Assembly (NCBI RefSeq): GCF_038502225.1
Contig: NC_091357.1
Coordinates: forward strand, 2,173,104 to 2,237,103
Source of the DNA: Cherax quadricarinatus
Lineage: Eukaryota > Arthropoda > Malacostraca > Decapoda > Parastacidae
Direction: 5' to 3'
Length of the DNA stretch: 64,000 bases
This document shows, piece by piece, positions 1 through 12,525 of the stretch. A program made the position numbers and the translations under genes. How positions within the stretch are numbered: position 1 is the stretch's first letter; each line of letters begins with the position of its first letter. The notes below the pieces were generated by a model. The model was not told the origin of the DNA. It was given only the letters and a program-made list of their open reading frames with translations, and did not search any database.

Positions 1-318
1 GACTGTAGAACATAAAGTAGACTGGTGCTAGCACATGTTGATCATCCCAACGTGAGTCTCCGAGGACGTGACTTTCCCTTGCGTTAAAAATTCAGTGACA
101 TCACTGTGTTTGATTTTCATAGTTTCAGAATTCATCTCCACTCGCATCTGAAACAGCAAACATTTACAATAAAAAACTAGAAACCTATAATTTGCAGGTT
201 TTAGTATACTTCACGTAGACTTACTATTATAGGATTGCCTATTCAGGGTTAGGATCAGTACTTTTTTGATACTTTATGTACTGTATATGTAATGTGTATA
301 TGAACGTGAATATTTCCC
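1..318. other. Unassigned AT-rich flank
   Basis: I see no coding potential, tandem repeat or recognisable element before the first retroelement fragment begins near position 319. Confidence 0.5.
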
Positions 319-1606
<1,288 letters not shown>

Positions 1607-1617
1607 GTATATAAATA

Positions 1618-2004
1618 ATGTCGTGCCGAATAGGCAGAACTTGCGATCTTGGCTTAAATAGCAACGCTCATCTTGCCATATAGGACAAGTGAAAATTTGT
1701 GTATGCAATAATTTCGCCAAAATCATTCTGAACCTAACGAAAAAAATATATTTGATTGTGTTTGTTTAGTATTAAATTATTGTAAACGTATTTAAAATAT
1801 ATTTAGTTGGGTTAGGCTAAAATAAATTATACTTGTTATAATAAGGTTAGGTAAGTTTTCTAAGATTCTTTTGGTCCAAAATTATAAATTTTTACATTAA
1901 CATTGATGAAAAAAATATATCTTTAAACGTATAAGAGAAAATTTCAGAAAGGACTTAATTTTAAATGAGTTCTTGCTAATTGACCAGTATTACATATTCG
2001 GCAC

Positions 2005-2009
<5 letters not shown>
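1618..2009. mobile_element. MITE-like element with 14-bp terminal inverted repeats, embedded in (TA)n
   Basis: The left end ATGTCGTGCCGAAT (1618-1631) is the exact reverse complement of the right end ATTCGGCACGACAT (1996-2009). The 364-bp interior is AT-rich and non-coding. TA repeats flank both sides, so a TA target duplication cannot be told from the array itself, but insertion at TA fits a Tc1/mariner-type or similar non-autonomous DNA transposon (inference). A truncated second copy lies at 44425-44633, which shows that this is a dispersed family. Confidence 0.7.

Positions 2010-2095
<86 letters not shown>
2010..2095. repeat. (TA)n microsatellite between MITE and RTE
   Basis: Pure TA array joining the right TIR of the MITE to the 3' end of the minus-strand RTE element. 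Confidence 0.95.
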
Positions 2096-2098
<3 letters not shown>

Positions 2099-2333
2099 AC
2101 TCGCCCATTCCCACCAAGGCAGGGTGGCCCGAAAAAGAAAAACTTTCACCATCATTCACTCCATCACTGTCTTGCCAGAAGGGTGCTTTACACTACAGTT
2201 TTTAAACTGCAGCATTAACACCCCTCCTTCAGAGTGCAGGCACTGTACTTCCCATCTCCAGGACTCAAGTCCGGCCTGCCGGTTTCCCTGAACCCCTTCA
2301 TAAATGTTACTTTGCTCACACTCCAACAGCACG

Positions 2334-5294
2334 TCAAGTATTAAAAACCATTTGTCTCCATTCACTCCTATCAAACACGCTCACGCATGCCTGCTGGAAG
2401 TAAAAGCCCCTCGCACACAAAACCTCCTTTACCCCCTCCCTCCAACCTTTCCTAGGCCGACCCCTACCCCGCCTTCCTTCCACTACAGACTGATACACTC
2501 TTGAAGTTATTCTGTTTCGCTCCATTCTCTCCACATGTCCGAACCACCTCAACAACCCTTCCTCAGCCCTCTGGACAACAGTTTTGGTAATCCCGCACCT
2601 CCTCCTAACTTCCAAACTACGAATTCTCTGCATTATATTCACACCACACATTGCTCTCAGACATGACATCTCCACTGCCTCCAGCCTTCTCCTCGCTGCA
2701 ACATTCATCACCCATGCTTCACACCCATATAAGAGCGTTGGTAAAACTATACTCTCATACATTCCCCTCTTTGCCTCCAAGGACAAAGTTCTTTGTCTCC
2801 ACAGACTCCTAAGAGCACCACTCGCCCTTTTCCCCTCATCAATTCTATGATTCACCTCATCTTTCATAGACCCATCCGCTGACACGTCCACTCCCAAATA
2901 TCTGAATACATTCACCTCCTCCATAATCTCTCCCTCCAATCTGATATCCAATATTTCATCACCTAATCTTTTTGTTATCCTCATAACCTTACTCTTTCCT
3001 GTATTCACTTTCAATTTTCTTCTTTTGCACACCCTACCAAATTCATCCACCAATCTCTGCAACTTCTCTTCAGAATCTCCCAAGAGCACAGTGTCATCAG
3101 CAAAGAGCAACTGTGACAACTCCCACTTTATGTGTGATTCGTTATCTTTTAACTCCACGCCTCTTGCCAAGACCCTCGCATTTACTTCTCTTACAACCCC
3201 ATCTATAAATATATTAAACAACCACGGTGACATCACACATCCTTGTCTAAGGCCTACTTTTACTGGGAAATAATTTCCCTCTTTCCTACATACTCCAACT
3301 TGAGCCTCACTATCCTCGTAAAAACTCTTCACTGCTTTCAGTAACCTACCTCCTACACCATACACCTGCAACATCTGCCACATTGCCCCCCTATCCACCC
3401 TGTCATACGCCTTTTCCAAATCCATGAATGCCACAAAGACCTCTTTAGCCTTATCTAAATACTGTTCATTTATATGTTTCACTGTAAACACCTGGTCCAC
3501 ACACCCCCTACCTTTCCTAAAGCCTCCTTGTTCATCTGCTATCCTATTCTCCGTCTTACTCTTAATTCTTTCAATAATAACTCTACCATACACTTTGCCA
3601 GGTATACTCAACAGACTTATCCCCCTATAATTTTTGCACTCTCTTTTATCCCCTTTGCCTTTATACAAAGGAACTATGCATGCTCTCTGCCAATCCCTAG
3701 GTACCTTACCCTCTTCCATACATTTATTAAATAATTGCACCAACCACTGCAAAACTATATCCCCACCTGCTTTTAACATTTCTATCTTTATCCCATCAAT
3801 CCCGGCTGCCTTACCCCCTTTCGTTTTACCTACTGCCTCACGAACTTCCCCCACACTCACAACTGGCTCTTCCTCACTCCTACAAGATGTTGTTCCTCCT
3901 TGCCCTATACACGAAATCACAGCTTCCCTATCTTCATCAACATTTAACAATTCCTCAAAATATTCCCTCCATCTTCCCAATACCTCTAACTCTCCATTTA
4001 ATAACTCTCCTCTCCTATTTTTAACTGACAAATCCATTTGTTCTCTAGGCTTTCTTAACTTGTTAATCTCACTCCAAAACTTTTTCTTATTTTCAACAAA
4101 ATTTGTTGGTAACATCTCACCCACTCTCTCAGTTGCTCTCTTTTTACATTGCTTCACCACTCTCTTAACACCTCTCTTTTTCTCCATATACTCTTCCCTC
4201 CTTGCATCACTTCTACTTTGTAAAAACTTCTCATATGCTAACTTTTTCTCCCTTACTACTCTCTTCACATCATCATTCCACCAATCGCTCCTCTTCCCTC
4301 CCGCACCCACTTTCCTGTAACCACAAACTTCTGCTGAACACTCTAACACTACATTTTTAAACCTACCCCATACCTCTTCGACCCCATTGCCTATGCTCTC
4401 ATTAGCCCATCTATCCTCCAATAGCTGTTTATATCTTACCCTAACTGCCTCCTCTTTTAGTTTATAAACCTTCACCTCTCTCTTCCCTGATGCTTCTATT
4501 CTCCTTGTATCCCATCTACCTTTTACTCTCAGTGTAGCTACAACTAGAAAGTGATCTGATATATCTGTGGCCCCTCTATAAACATGTACATCCTGAAGTC
4601 TACTCAACAGTCTTTTATCTACCAATACATAATCCAACAAACTACTGTCATTTCGCCCTACATCATATCTTGTATACTTATTTATCCTCTTTTTCTTAAA
4701 ATATGTATTACCTATAACTAAACCCCTTTCTATACAAAGTTCAATCAAAGGGCTCCCATTATCATTTACACCTGGCACCCCAAACTTACCTACCACACCC
4801 TCTCTAAAAGTTTCTCCTACTTTAGCATTCAGGTCCCCTACCACAATTACTCTCTCACTTGGTTCAAAGGCTCCTATACATTCACTTAACATCTCCCAAA
4901 ATCTCTCTCTCTCCTCTGCATTCCTCTCTTCTCCAGGTGCATACACGCTTATTATGACCCACTTCTCGCATCCAACCTTTACTTTAATCCACATAATTCT
5001 TGAATTTACACATTCATATTCTCTTTTCTCCTTCCATAACTGATCATTCAACATTACTGCTACCCCTTCCTTTGCTCTAACTCTCTCAGATACTCCAGAT
5101 TTAATCCCATTTATTTCCCCCCACCGAAACTCCCCTACCCCCTTCAGCTTTGTTTCGCTTAGGGCCAGGACATCCAACTTCTTTTCATTCATAACATCAG
5201 CAATCATCTGTTTCTTGTCATCCGCACTACATCCACGCACATTTAAGCATCCCAGTTTTATAAAGTTTTTCTTCTTCTCTTTTTTAGTAAATGT
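2334..5294 (-). CDS. RTE-type EN-RT polyprotein (AP-like endonuclease + reverse transcriptase)
   Basis: The frame encodes the retrotransposition enzyme: it nicks target DNA and copies element RNA there (established for the RTE clade). It is open from after a stop at 5295-5297. A GTG at 5240 gives 968 aa, but the codons before it read KLGCLN followed by VRGCS, the usual start of the endonuclease fold, so the true protein probably begins upstream of 5240. Numbering from GTG: EEP endonuclease residues 1-240 with E29 (LSETKLKG), D136/N138 (GDLNAKVG), D203 (LLDYVLV) and D229-H230 (SDHF); linker with WWNDDVKRVVR; RT motifs NYRGISLLS (537-545), motif A D607 (FMDLEKAYD), motif [16 protein letters not shown] (664-678) and motif C D715-D716 (LLFADDT); C-terminal basic box [10 protein letters not shown] typical of RTE. 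There are no internal stops and all catalytic residues are present. It may be active. The strand, family and intactness are clear; the exact start is not. Confidence 0.87.
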   Translation of the reverse strand, partial: TFTKKEKKKNFIKLGCLNVRGCSADDKKQMIADVMNEKKLDVLALSETKLKGVGEFRWGEINGIKSGVSERVRAKEGVAVMLNDQLWKEKREYECVNSRIMWIKVKVGCEKWVIISVYAPGEERNAEERERFWEMLSECIGAFEPSERVIVVGDLNAKVGETFREGVVGKFGVPGVNDNGSPLIELCIERGLVIGNTYFKKKRINKYTRYDVGRNDSSLLDYVLVDKRLLSRLQDVHVYRGATDISDHFLVVATLRVKGRWDTRRIEASGKREVKVYKLKEEAVRVRYKQLLEDRWANESIGNGVEEVWGRFKNVVLECSAEVCGYRKVGAGGKRSDWWNDDVKRVVREKKLAYEKFLQSRSDARREEYMEKKRGVKRVVKQCKKRATERVGEMLPTNFVENKKKFWSEINKLRKPREQMDLSVKNRRGELLNGELEVLGRWREYFEELLNVDEDREAVISCIGQGGTTSCRSEEEPVVSVGEVREAVGKTKGGKAAGIDGIKIEMLKAGGDIVLQWLVQLFNKCMEEGKVPRDWQRACIVPLYKGKGDKRECKNYRGISLLSIPGKVYGRVIIERIKSKTENRIADEQGGFRKGRGCVDQVFTVKHINEQYLDKAKEVFVAFMDLEKAYDRVDRGAMWQMLQVYGVGGRLLKAVKSFYEDSEAQVGVCRKEGNYFPVKVGLRQGCVMSPWLFNIFIDGVVREVNARVLARGVELKDNESHIKWELSQLLFADDTVLLGDSEEKLQRLVDEFGRVCKRRKLKVNTGKSKVMRITKRLGDEILDIRLEGEIMEEVNVFRYLGVDVSADGSMKDEVNHRIDEGKRASGALRSLWRQRTLSLEAKRGMYESIVLPTLLYGCEAWVMNVAARRRLEAVEMSCLRAMCGVNIMQRIRSLEVRRRCGITKTVVQRAEEGLLRWFGHVERMERNRITSRVYQSVVEGRRGRGRPRKGWREGVKEVLCARGFYFQQACVSVFDRSEWRQMVFNT

Positions 5295-5770
<476 letters not shown>

Positions 5771-5771
5771 A

Positions 5772-5950
5772 TAACACTGCGAATAGCCGGGGGATCGAAC
5801 CCTTGTTGTTTTAGCCCGCCTCATGGCGAGCGAAAATTCCATGACGCTCTAACCCACTGGACCATACAATCCTACAAGAATCACTCACCCAGCAGAGCTA
5901 GGTGTAATGTCGTGATCCGAGGGTATACGATGGTGTGGGTGCCTCAGAGC
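5772..5950 (-). mobile_element. tRNA-derived SINE
   Basis: Read on the minus strand, there is a pol III A box TGGTCCAGTGGGTTAGAGC (within 5843-5864) and a B box GGGTTCGATCCC (5791-5802), spaced as in a tRNA head. The body continues to the (TA)n array. The A-box side faces higher coordinates. Related but more decayed B-box sequence occurs near 6050. Confidence 0.65.
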
Positions 5951-6524
5951 TAATTTCGTTCTCCCCGTTTGGTGCACTAGCCTCCACAAGAAGTAATTAT
6001 CGTTTTGTAACCCCGAACGAGCGGTATTTAATCAATAACAACACTAGCCAGGGGATCGAACTAAGCGCTAAACCCACAACGGTCAGGTATAAAACGTAGA
6101 AACGATAATAAACTGAGCACGGAAAATACTTTGAACGGTAAATTGTTGGTTTAATGAATGTGAATATGAGATTTTAAATGCTCGTTAACTGAAGAGTGTT
6201 GCTAGTCCCTGTAAATTCCTCCCAAGAACGTGACTCACGACAGTCCTGTACAACACAGGTACGTGTATGTCTTAGGTGATAAAAATAGGGAACTCACTAG
6301 CCTGTTCCGTGATTTATTTGTATTCGTGTTGTTACGATTTCGTGAGTCTTAGATGAACGTGGTCGGCAGAAGTAAGGAAGAAGACTTCCTCAGTCATCTT
6401 GTCCGGTCCGACTATCGAATCTAGGCGCTTCCGGAAGTGAACTAAACTGTCTACTACTGAGCTACGAAAATACAGTAACGTTTCTTACTCATTACACAAA
6501 TAATCCAAACTTATGAGGCTGAAA
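5951..6524. other. Unassigned, with degraded SINE traces
   Basis: No ORF. A decayed tRNA-like segment lies at about 6010-6085 (minus strand, GTTCGATCCCCTGG). A short piece of the SINE end sequence ACGATTTCGTGAGTC lies near 6335-6350. The remainder is unassigned. Confidence 0.4.
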
Positions 6525-6690
6525 TCTGTGACGACGTTTAGGTAAAACTTGGGTCAGTAACTAGAGCCACACAAGCGCGAAGGGACAGGAGCTAGAATAT
6601 ATACAAGATGGGGTGGGGGATAGTAGAGGCAGAACTGGACAAGGGGATAATAACAATGGAACAGTAGCAGAAGCGCAATAAGAAATCAGT
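6525..6690 (-). mobile_element. Decayed Penelope-like element terminus
   Basis: The order of landmarks (CGACGTTT, then ACTTGG near a GTAAC/GACAA segment, then AGAATATNTACNAGATGGGG) matches the PLE 3' end at 27425-27530 and more loosely 32085-32165. It is diverged and non-coding, so only a remnant call is justified. Confidence 0.4.
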
Positions 6691-7553
6691 ATGTTACTCA
6701 CAACGTAATTTAACAGTCTGCGCATTCTTAATAAGAATATTTAAGAAAATCGTAAAAAAGGTAACATATAATCATCAAAGGGCTTGGTAAAGTGTGATAT
6801 ATGGAGACCAGGAAGGTCGAGTTAGGTCGCCACTCCTCAGTGGCGACTCAGACACGGTGTAGTGAGGCAGTGTTGTTCCCGTCGCTCCCTGCACTAGCTG
6901 GGCGACTCGTGCTGGAAACACTCGTTCTGCGATTATCCAATACTTGCTAGTGATATATATGCTTTAGTTCGCTTTGCGGGAAGTGGGCGAAATAATGGAA
7001 GCTTTTGTTGGCACTAGTCACAGCTGGGTGAGTGTTATTGTTATTTAAACTTAGTGTGATGGCAAGCTTTAACTCTGACCAAATTTCGGGTTTCGCCAAA
7101 ATCCCGTGAACCTCTTCTTGTCGATTATTGAATTATGCTTTTAATTTAAACTTCTTTAGCGGTCTGCAATTCATATATAACACCAGGAAAAAAAAATCAT
7201 CTAAACTCGTTTGATATTGTTAAATGATGACCCGACGAGAACTGTCATCCAGATTGTTTATAAAAATACGAAGTGGAACAATTCGTAATGCAAAAGTTGT
7301 ATATATTTCTAGTGTTAATTTTAGTTTGATAGAAAATAAAAATGCTTAAATTTTGATGTAGTAGAGAATTTTATTTATTTTAATGTATTTTAATTCCTAA
7401 GTGCTCCGATAGTTGTTTGGTTATTAATTAATTCCTGCGTTTAAGCAGCATATTACCCTAGTGAGTTTAACGCTTAATTATGATTGTAATAATAATAATA
7501 CGTATCATATTCTCTTATAAAGAGTTTAAAGAGTAATATTTTAGTTGTGAGAC
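6691..7553. other. Unassigned AT-rich DNA
   Basis: No credible ORF, terminal repeat or tandem array seen. A short TAATAA run lies near 7485-7500. Confidence 0.45.
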
Positions 7554-8122
7554 TAAACACAGACCTTCTACACTAATTGGACGAGCAAAGATGTGCTTTG
7601 ATAGGACGAAGAAAAACGGACCTTCTACGCTGGTTAGACGTTAGAACGTCCTTGCTCATTCAGCGACAGTAAACGCACCTTCAGCGCTGATTAAACGACT
7701 GTTGAAGAATCTAGTATGCTGATTGAATCCGTTTTAGAATGTTAAACACAGACCTTCTACACTAATTGGACGAGCAAAGATGTGCTTTGATAGGACGAAG
7801 AAAAACGGACCTTCTACGCTGGTTAGACGTTAGAACGTCCTTGCTCATTCAGCGACAGTAAACGCACCTTCAGCGCTGATTAAACGACTGTTGAAGAATC
7901 TAGTATGCTGATTGAATCCGTTTTAGAATGTTAAACACAGACCTTCTACACTAATTGGACGAGCAAAGATGTGCTTTGATAGGACGAAGAAAAACGGACC
8001 TTCTACGCTGGTTAGACGTTAGAACGTCCTTGCTTGCTCATTCAGCGACTGTAAACGCACCTTCAGCGCTGATTAAACGACTGTTGAAGAATCTAGTATG
8101 CTGACTGAATCCGTTTTAGAAT
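7554..8122. repeat. 189-bp tandem repeat, three copies
   Basis: Units start at 7554, 7743 and 7932 and are almost identical; the third carries a 4-bp expansion (CTTGCTTGCTC). Each unit holds three diverged sub-units starting with ACCTTC(T/A)(A/G)C, at about 57, 57 and 75 bp spacing, so it is an older short repeat re-amplified as a 189-bp unit. Non-coding. Confidence 0.92.
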
Positions 8123-8499
8123 GTTTATCCTGCTTAGTTTTGTAACTCGTATTTTATTTCAAGCAGTGAACTTTAACACTGTTTTTGTAATGTTTTAAGC
8201 GCAATGAATCGTCGAAATACGAAAGAAAATAACGTGTTAGCACATTTTTCATTATTTTCTTCCCTTTAGTGTATTTCTCAGTGGTTTTCAACACCGACAA
8301 GTTGAGTAATTAAGACATATTTGTATGTTTATTCTGAATAAAGATACTCAAGTGTTACTCATGTCTAATTCAGCACAACGTGGAATACAAAATACGTAAT
8401 ACAAACTTAGTTTGTAATGGATGTTCCTGGTTGTATGTTAGGTGTTGATTCATTGGTAATGAGCTCAGATGCCGAGGTGGCTTGTTGTTTCTAGAGGGA
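8123..8499. other. Unassigned spacer
   Basis: AT-rich, no supported feature; separates two tandem arrays. Confidence 0.45.
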
Positions 8500-10755
8500 G
8501 ATATGGTGTATGTGATGTGTTTATGGTGAGTTGTGATGCTTGTGATGTTTATGGTGGGTGATGTGGTGTCTGTGTGATGACTGTGATGTGTTTATGGTGA
8601 GTTGTGTTGCTTGTGATGTTTATGGTGGGTGATGTGGTGTCTGTGATGACTGCGATGTGTTTATGGTGAGTTGTGTTGCTTGTGTTGTTTATGGTGGGTG
8701 ATGTGTCTGTGTGATGACTGCGATGTGTTTATGGTGAGTTGTGTTGCTTGTGATGTTTATGGTGGGTGATGTGGTGTCTGTGATGACTGCGATGTGTTTA
8801 TGGTGAGTTGTGTTGCTTGTGTTGTTTATGGTGGGTGATGTGTCTGTGTGATGACTGCGATGTGTTTATGGTGAGTTGTGTTGCTTGTGATGTTTATGGT
8901 GGGTGATGTGGTGTCTGTGATGACTGCGATGTGTTTATGGTGAGTTGTGTTGCTTGTGTTGTTTATGGTGGGTGATGTGTCTGTGTGATGACTGCGATGT
9001 GTTTATGGTGAGTTGTGTTGCTTGTGATGTTTATGGTGGGTGATGTGGTGTCTGTGTGATGACTGTGATGTGTTTATGGTGAGTTGTGTTGCTTGTGATG
9101 TTTATGGTGGGTGATGTGGTGTCTGTGATGACTGCGATGTGTTTATGGTGAGTTGTGTTGCTTGTGTTGTTTATGGTGGGTGATGTGTCTGTGTGATGAC
9201 TGCGATGTGTTTATGGTGAGTTGTGTTGCTTGTGATGTTTATGGTGGGTGATGTGGTGTCTGTGTGATGACTGTGATGTGTTTATGGTGAGTTGTGTTGC
9301 TTGTGATGTTTATGGTGGGTGATGTGGTGTCTGTGTGATGACTGTGATGTGTTTATGGTGAGTTGTGTTGCTTGTGATGTTTATGGTGGGTGATGCGGTG
9401 TCTGTGATGACTGCGATGTGTTTATGGTGAGTTGTGTTGCTTGTGTTGTTTATGGTGGGTGATGTGTCTGTGTGATGACTGCGATGTGTTTATGGTGAGT
9501 TGTGTTGCTTGTGATGTTTATGGTGGGTGATGTGGTGTCTGTGTGATGACTGTGGTGTGTTTATGGTGAGTTGTGTTGCTTGTGATGTTTATGGTGGGTG
9601 ATGTGGTGTCTGTGTGATGACTGCGATGTGTTTATGGTGAGTTGTGTTGCTTGTGATGTTTATGGTGGGTGATGTGGTGTCTGTGTGATTGCAATGTGTT
9701 TATGGTGAGTTGTGTTGCTTGTGATGTTTATGGTGGGTGATGTGGTGTCTGTGTGATGACTGTGATGTGTTTATGGTGAGTTGTGTTGCTTGTGATGTTT
9801 ATGGTGGGTGATGTGGTGTCTGTGTGATGACTGCGATGTGTTCATGGTGAGTTGTGTTGCTTGTGATGTTTATGGTGGGTGATGTGGTGTCTGTGTGATG
9901 ACTGTGATGTGTTTATGGTGAGTTGTGTTGCTTGTGATGTTTATGGTGGGTGATGTGGTGTCTGTGTGATGACTGCGATGTGTTTATGGTGAGTTGTGTT
10001 GCTTGTGATGTTTATGGTGGGTGATGTGGTGTCTGTGTGATGACTGCGATGTGTTTATGGTGAGTTGTGTTGCTTGTGATGTTTATGGTGGGTGATGTGG
10101 TGTCTGTGTGATGACTGCGATGTGTTTATGGTGAGTTGTGTTGCTTGTGATGTTTATGGTGGGTGATGTGGTGTCTGTGTGATGACTGTGATGTGTTTAT
10201 GGTGAGTTGTGTTGCTTGTGATGTTTATGGTGGGTGATGTGGTGTCTGTGTGATGACTGTGATGTGTTTATGGTGAGTTGTGTTGCTTGTGATGTTTATG
10301 GTGGGTGATGTGGTGTCTGTGTGATGACTGTGATGTGTTTATGGTGAGTTGTGTTGCTTGTGATGTTTATGGTGGGTGATGTGGTGTCTGTGTGATGACT
10401 GTGATGTGTTTATGGTGAGTTGTGTTGCTTGTGATGTTTATGGTGGGTGATGTGGTGCCTGTGTGATGACTGTGATGTGTTTATGGTGAGTTGTGTTGCT
10501 TGTGATGTTTATGGTGGGTGATGTGGTGTCTGTGTGATGACTGTGATGTGTTTATGGTGAGTTGTGTTGCTTGTGATGTTTATGGTGGGTGATGTGGTGC
10601 CTGTGTGATGACTGTGATGTGTTTATGGTGAGTTGTGTTGCTTGTGATGTTTATGGTGGGTGATGTGTCTGTGTGATGACTGTGATGTGTTTATGGTGAG
10701 TTGTGTTGCTTGTGATGTTTATGGTGGGTGATGTGGTGTCTGTGTGATGACTGCG
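8500..10755. repeat. 71-bp GT-rich minisatellite with higher-order 137-bp units
   Basis: About 32 copies built around TTTATGGTGAGTTGTGTTGC. Two unit types are visible. A 71-bp type has GTGTCTGTGTGATGACTG. A 66-bp type has GTGTCTGTGATGACTG and TTGTGTTGTTTATGG. From about 8637 to 9250 they often alternate as a 137-bp dimer (for example starts at 8637, 8774 and 8911). From about 9500 onward the array is nearly all 71-bp units. No coding function. Confidence 0.93.
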
Positions 10756-11230
10756 ACAGGTCCTGGGAAGTTTGTGCTATTATTTATTGCGGATAATTTT
10801 ACTGAAAATGATGATGTGGCCTTTGTTGTTTGTCGCTGTTTGTGTTTGTCGCAGGCGATGTGGTATTGTTTGTACCCTGTAATGTGATGACTGTTTCCGT
10901 TGACGCTATGGTAGATGTGGTAAAATGATACGCGTATCCAGTTGAGGACATTTATTAAGGGACCCGTTTCCTCACGAGTGACTTCCTGTGTCCTAACTCA
11001 GAGACAACTAAACGTACCCAGAAGTTTCGATAAATATTAATCCGAACTTCTGGGCAAGATTAGTCACTCACCTGAGACACTCGAGTGATCTTCTTGAGCG
11101 CGTGATGAATACTGACGTGAGTGATAAGCTTGGCAGCTCCTGGGTCACAGCCTTATTGACAAACGTGGTGATTCCTGATTACATAGTTACCTGTACCATG
11201 CCATGTGGATCTCAATTAACTATGCATACG
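10756..11230. other. Unassigned spacer
   Basis: No supported gene or repeat between the two 71-bp arrays. Confidence 0.45.
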
Positions 11231-11799
11231 TTATAATTGCTTAAGTTTTGTTAGAATTAAACGTAAATAGCAGTCGGGCTAGTCATGGGTTCAAGCCTTA
11301 TTTATAATTGCTTAAGTTTTGTTAGAAGTAAACGTAAATAGCAGTCGGGCTAGTCGTGGGTTCAAGCTTTATTTATAATTGCTTAAGTTTTGTTAGAAGT
11401 AAACGTAAATAGCAGTCGGGCTAGTCGTGGGTTCAAGCCTTATTTATAATTGCTTAAGTTTTGTTAGAAGTAAACGTAAATAGCTGTCGGGCTAGTCGTG
11501 GGTTCAAGCCTTATTTATAATTGCTTAAGTTTTGTTAGAAGTAAACGTAAATAGCAGTCGGGCTAGTCTTGGGTTCAAGCCTTATTTATAATTGCTTAAG
11601 TTTTGTTAGAAGTAAACGTAAATAGCAGTCGGGCTAGTCGTGGGTTCAAGCCTTATTTATAATTGCTTAAGTTTTGTTAGAAGTAAACGTAAATAGCAGT
11701 CGGGCTAGTCGTGGGTTCAAGCCTTATTTATAATTGCTTAAGTTTTGTTAGAAGTAAACGTAAATAGCAGTCGGGCTAGTCGTGGGTTCAAGCCTTATT
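11231..11799. repeat. 71-bp tandem repeat, eight copies
   Basis: Units begin TTATAATTGCTTAAGTTTTG at 11231, 11302, 11373 and so on every 71 bp to 11799. Copies differ at only a few positions (for example AGAATTAAACG in the first versus AGAAGTAAACG). The sequence is unrelated to the 8500-10755 array despite the same period. Confidence 0.93.
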
Positions 11800-12080
11800 G
11801 CGGTACCAGCCAATTTGTGTGGCGTAGGACCTAGAATTCAGACAACCATCTCCGGATCGATTGTATGAGGGCATTTGGAAGATATTTTAGTCATAAAGTA
11901 CACTGATGAGGGAATAAATAGCGACATAAGTTTGGCGATGACACTAATACAGAACGAAAAATAAATAGCAGACGCAGTTCTATGCAGAGTGTCGCTGTAT
12001 AGCCCTTGTGGTTTAGCGATTCTTTTTGATTATAATAATAATATGCAGAGTGTCACTCTAATACTAGAAAAAGAAAATAA
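11800..12080. other. Unassigned, with a SINE-type 3' tail at 11990-12042
   Basis: The segment CGCTGTATAGCCC...GTTTAGCG...GATTATAATAATAAT matches the 3' ends of the short repeat family at 13297, 28285 and 54165, and is repeated at 15806-15850. The rest is unassigned. Confidence 0.5.
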
Positions 12081-12081
12081 T

Positions 12082-12340
12082 TATGGGCTCTGGTGGCCTG
12101 GTGGTTAACGCTCTGGCTTCACACGGTGAGGGCCTGGGTTCGATTCCCAGCCAGAGTAGAAACATTGGACGTGTTTCTTTCCACCTGTTGTCTATGTTCC
12201 CCATCAGTAAAATGGGTACCTGGGTGTTAGTCGACTGGTGTGGGTCGCATCCTGGGACACTGACCTAAGGAGGCCTGGTCACAGACCGGGCCGCGGGGGC
12301 GTTGACCCCCGGAACTCTCTCCAGGTAACTCCAGGTTAGC
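12082..12340 (+). mobile_element. tRNA(Val)-like SINE carrying a LINE 3' tail
   Basis: The tRNA head has A box TGGCCTGGTGGTTAACGC and B box GGGTTCGATTCCC, with an anticodon loop reading TTCACAC, as in tRNA-Val(CAC) (inference). The body includes AAACATTGGACGTGTTTCTT and GGTACCTGGGTGTTAGTCGA. After GACCTAA (about 12262) the 3' region becomes GGAGGCCTGGTCACAGACC...CCGCGGGGGCGTTGACC...CTCCAGGT. That is the 3' UTR of the LINE fragment at 29286-29660 in the same sense orientation. The sister SINE at 19634 has the same head and body but another tail. Confidence 0.85.
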
Positions 12341-12525
12341 AGAAATTGAAAGCCAAGACAACAGTGATTAAGAATTTGCAATAGAGCTAATAAAATTCCA
12401 TGGATGAATAAAAATTCACTCGAAAATATACATAGAAAGATGACTAAATTGATTTCATGTACTAAGAATTTTCCCTACGAAAACTGGCTGAAGGCAGTGA
12501 ACTTGCACTCTAGAAAAGCTTAGAA

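Noticed and set aside
3634..4320. 228-codon plus-strand frame inside the RTE
   Set aside because: Antisense shadow of the RTE EN-RT ORF.
12082..12155. Functional tRNA-Val gene
   Set aside because: A and B boxes are present but the arms pair poorly and the sequence continues into a SINE body and LINE tail.
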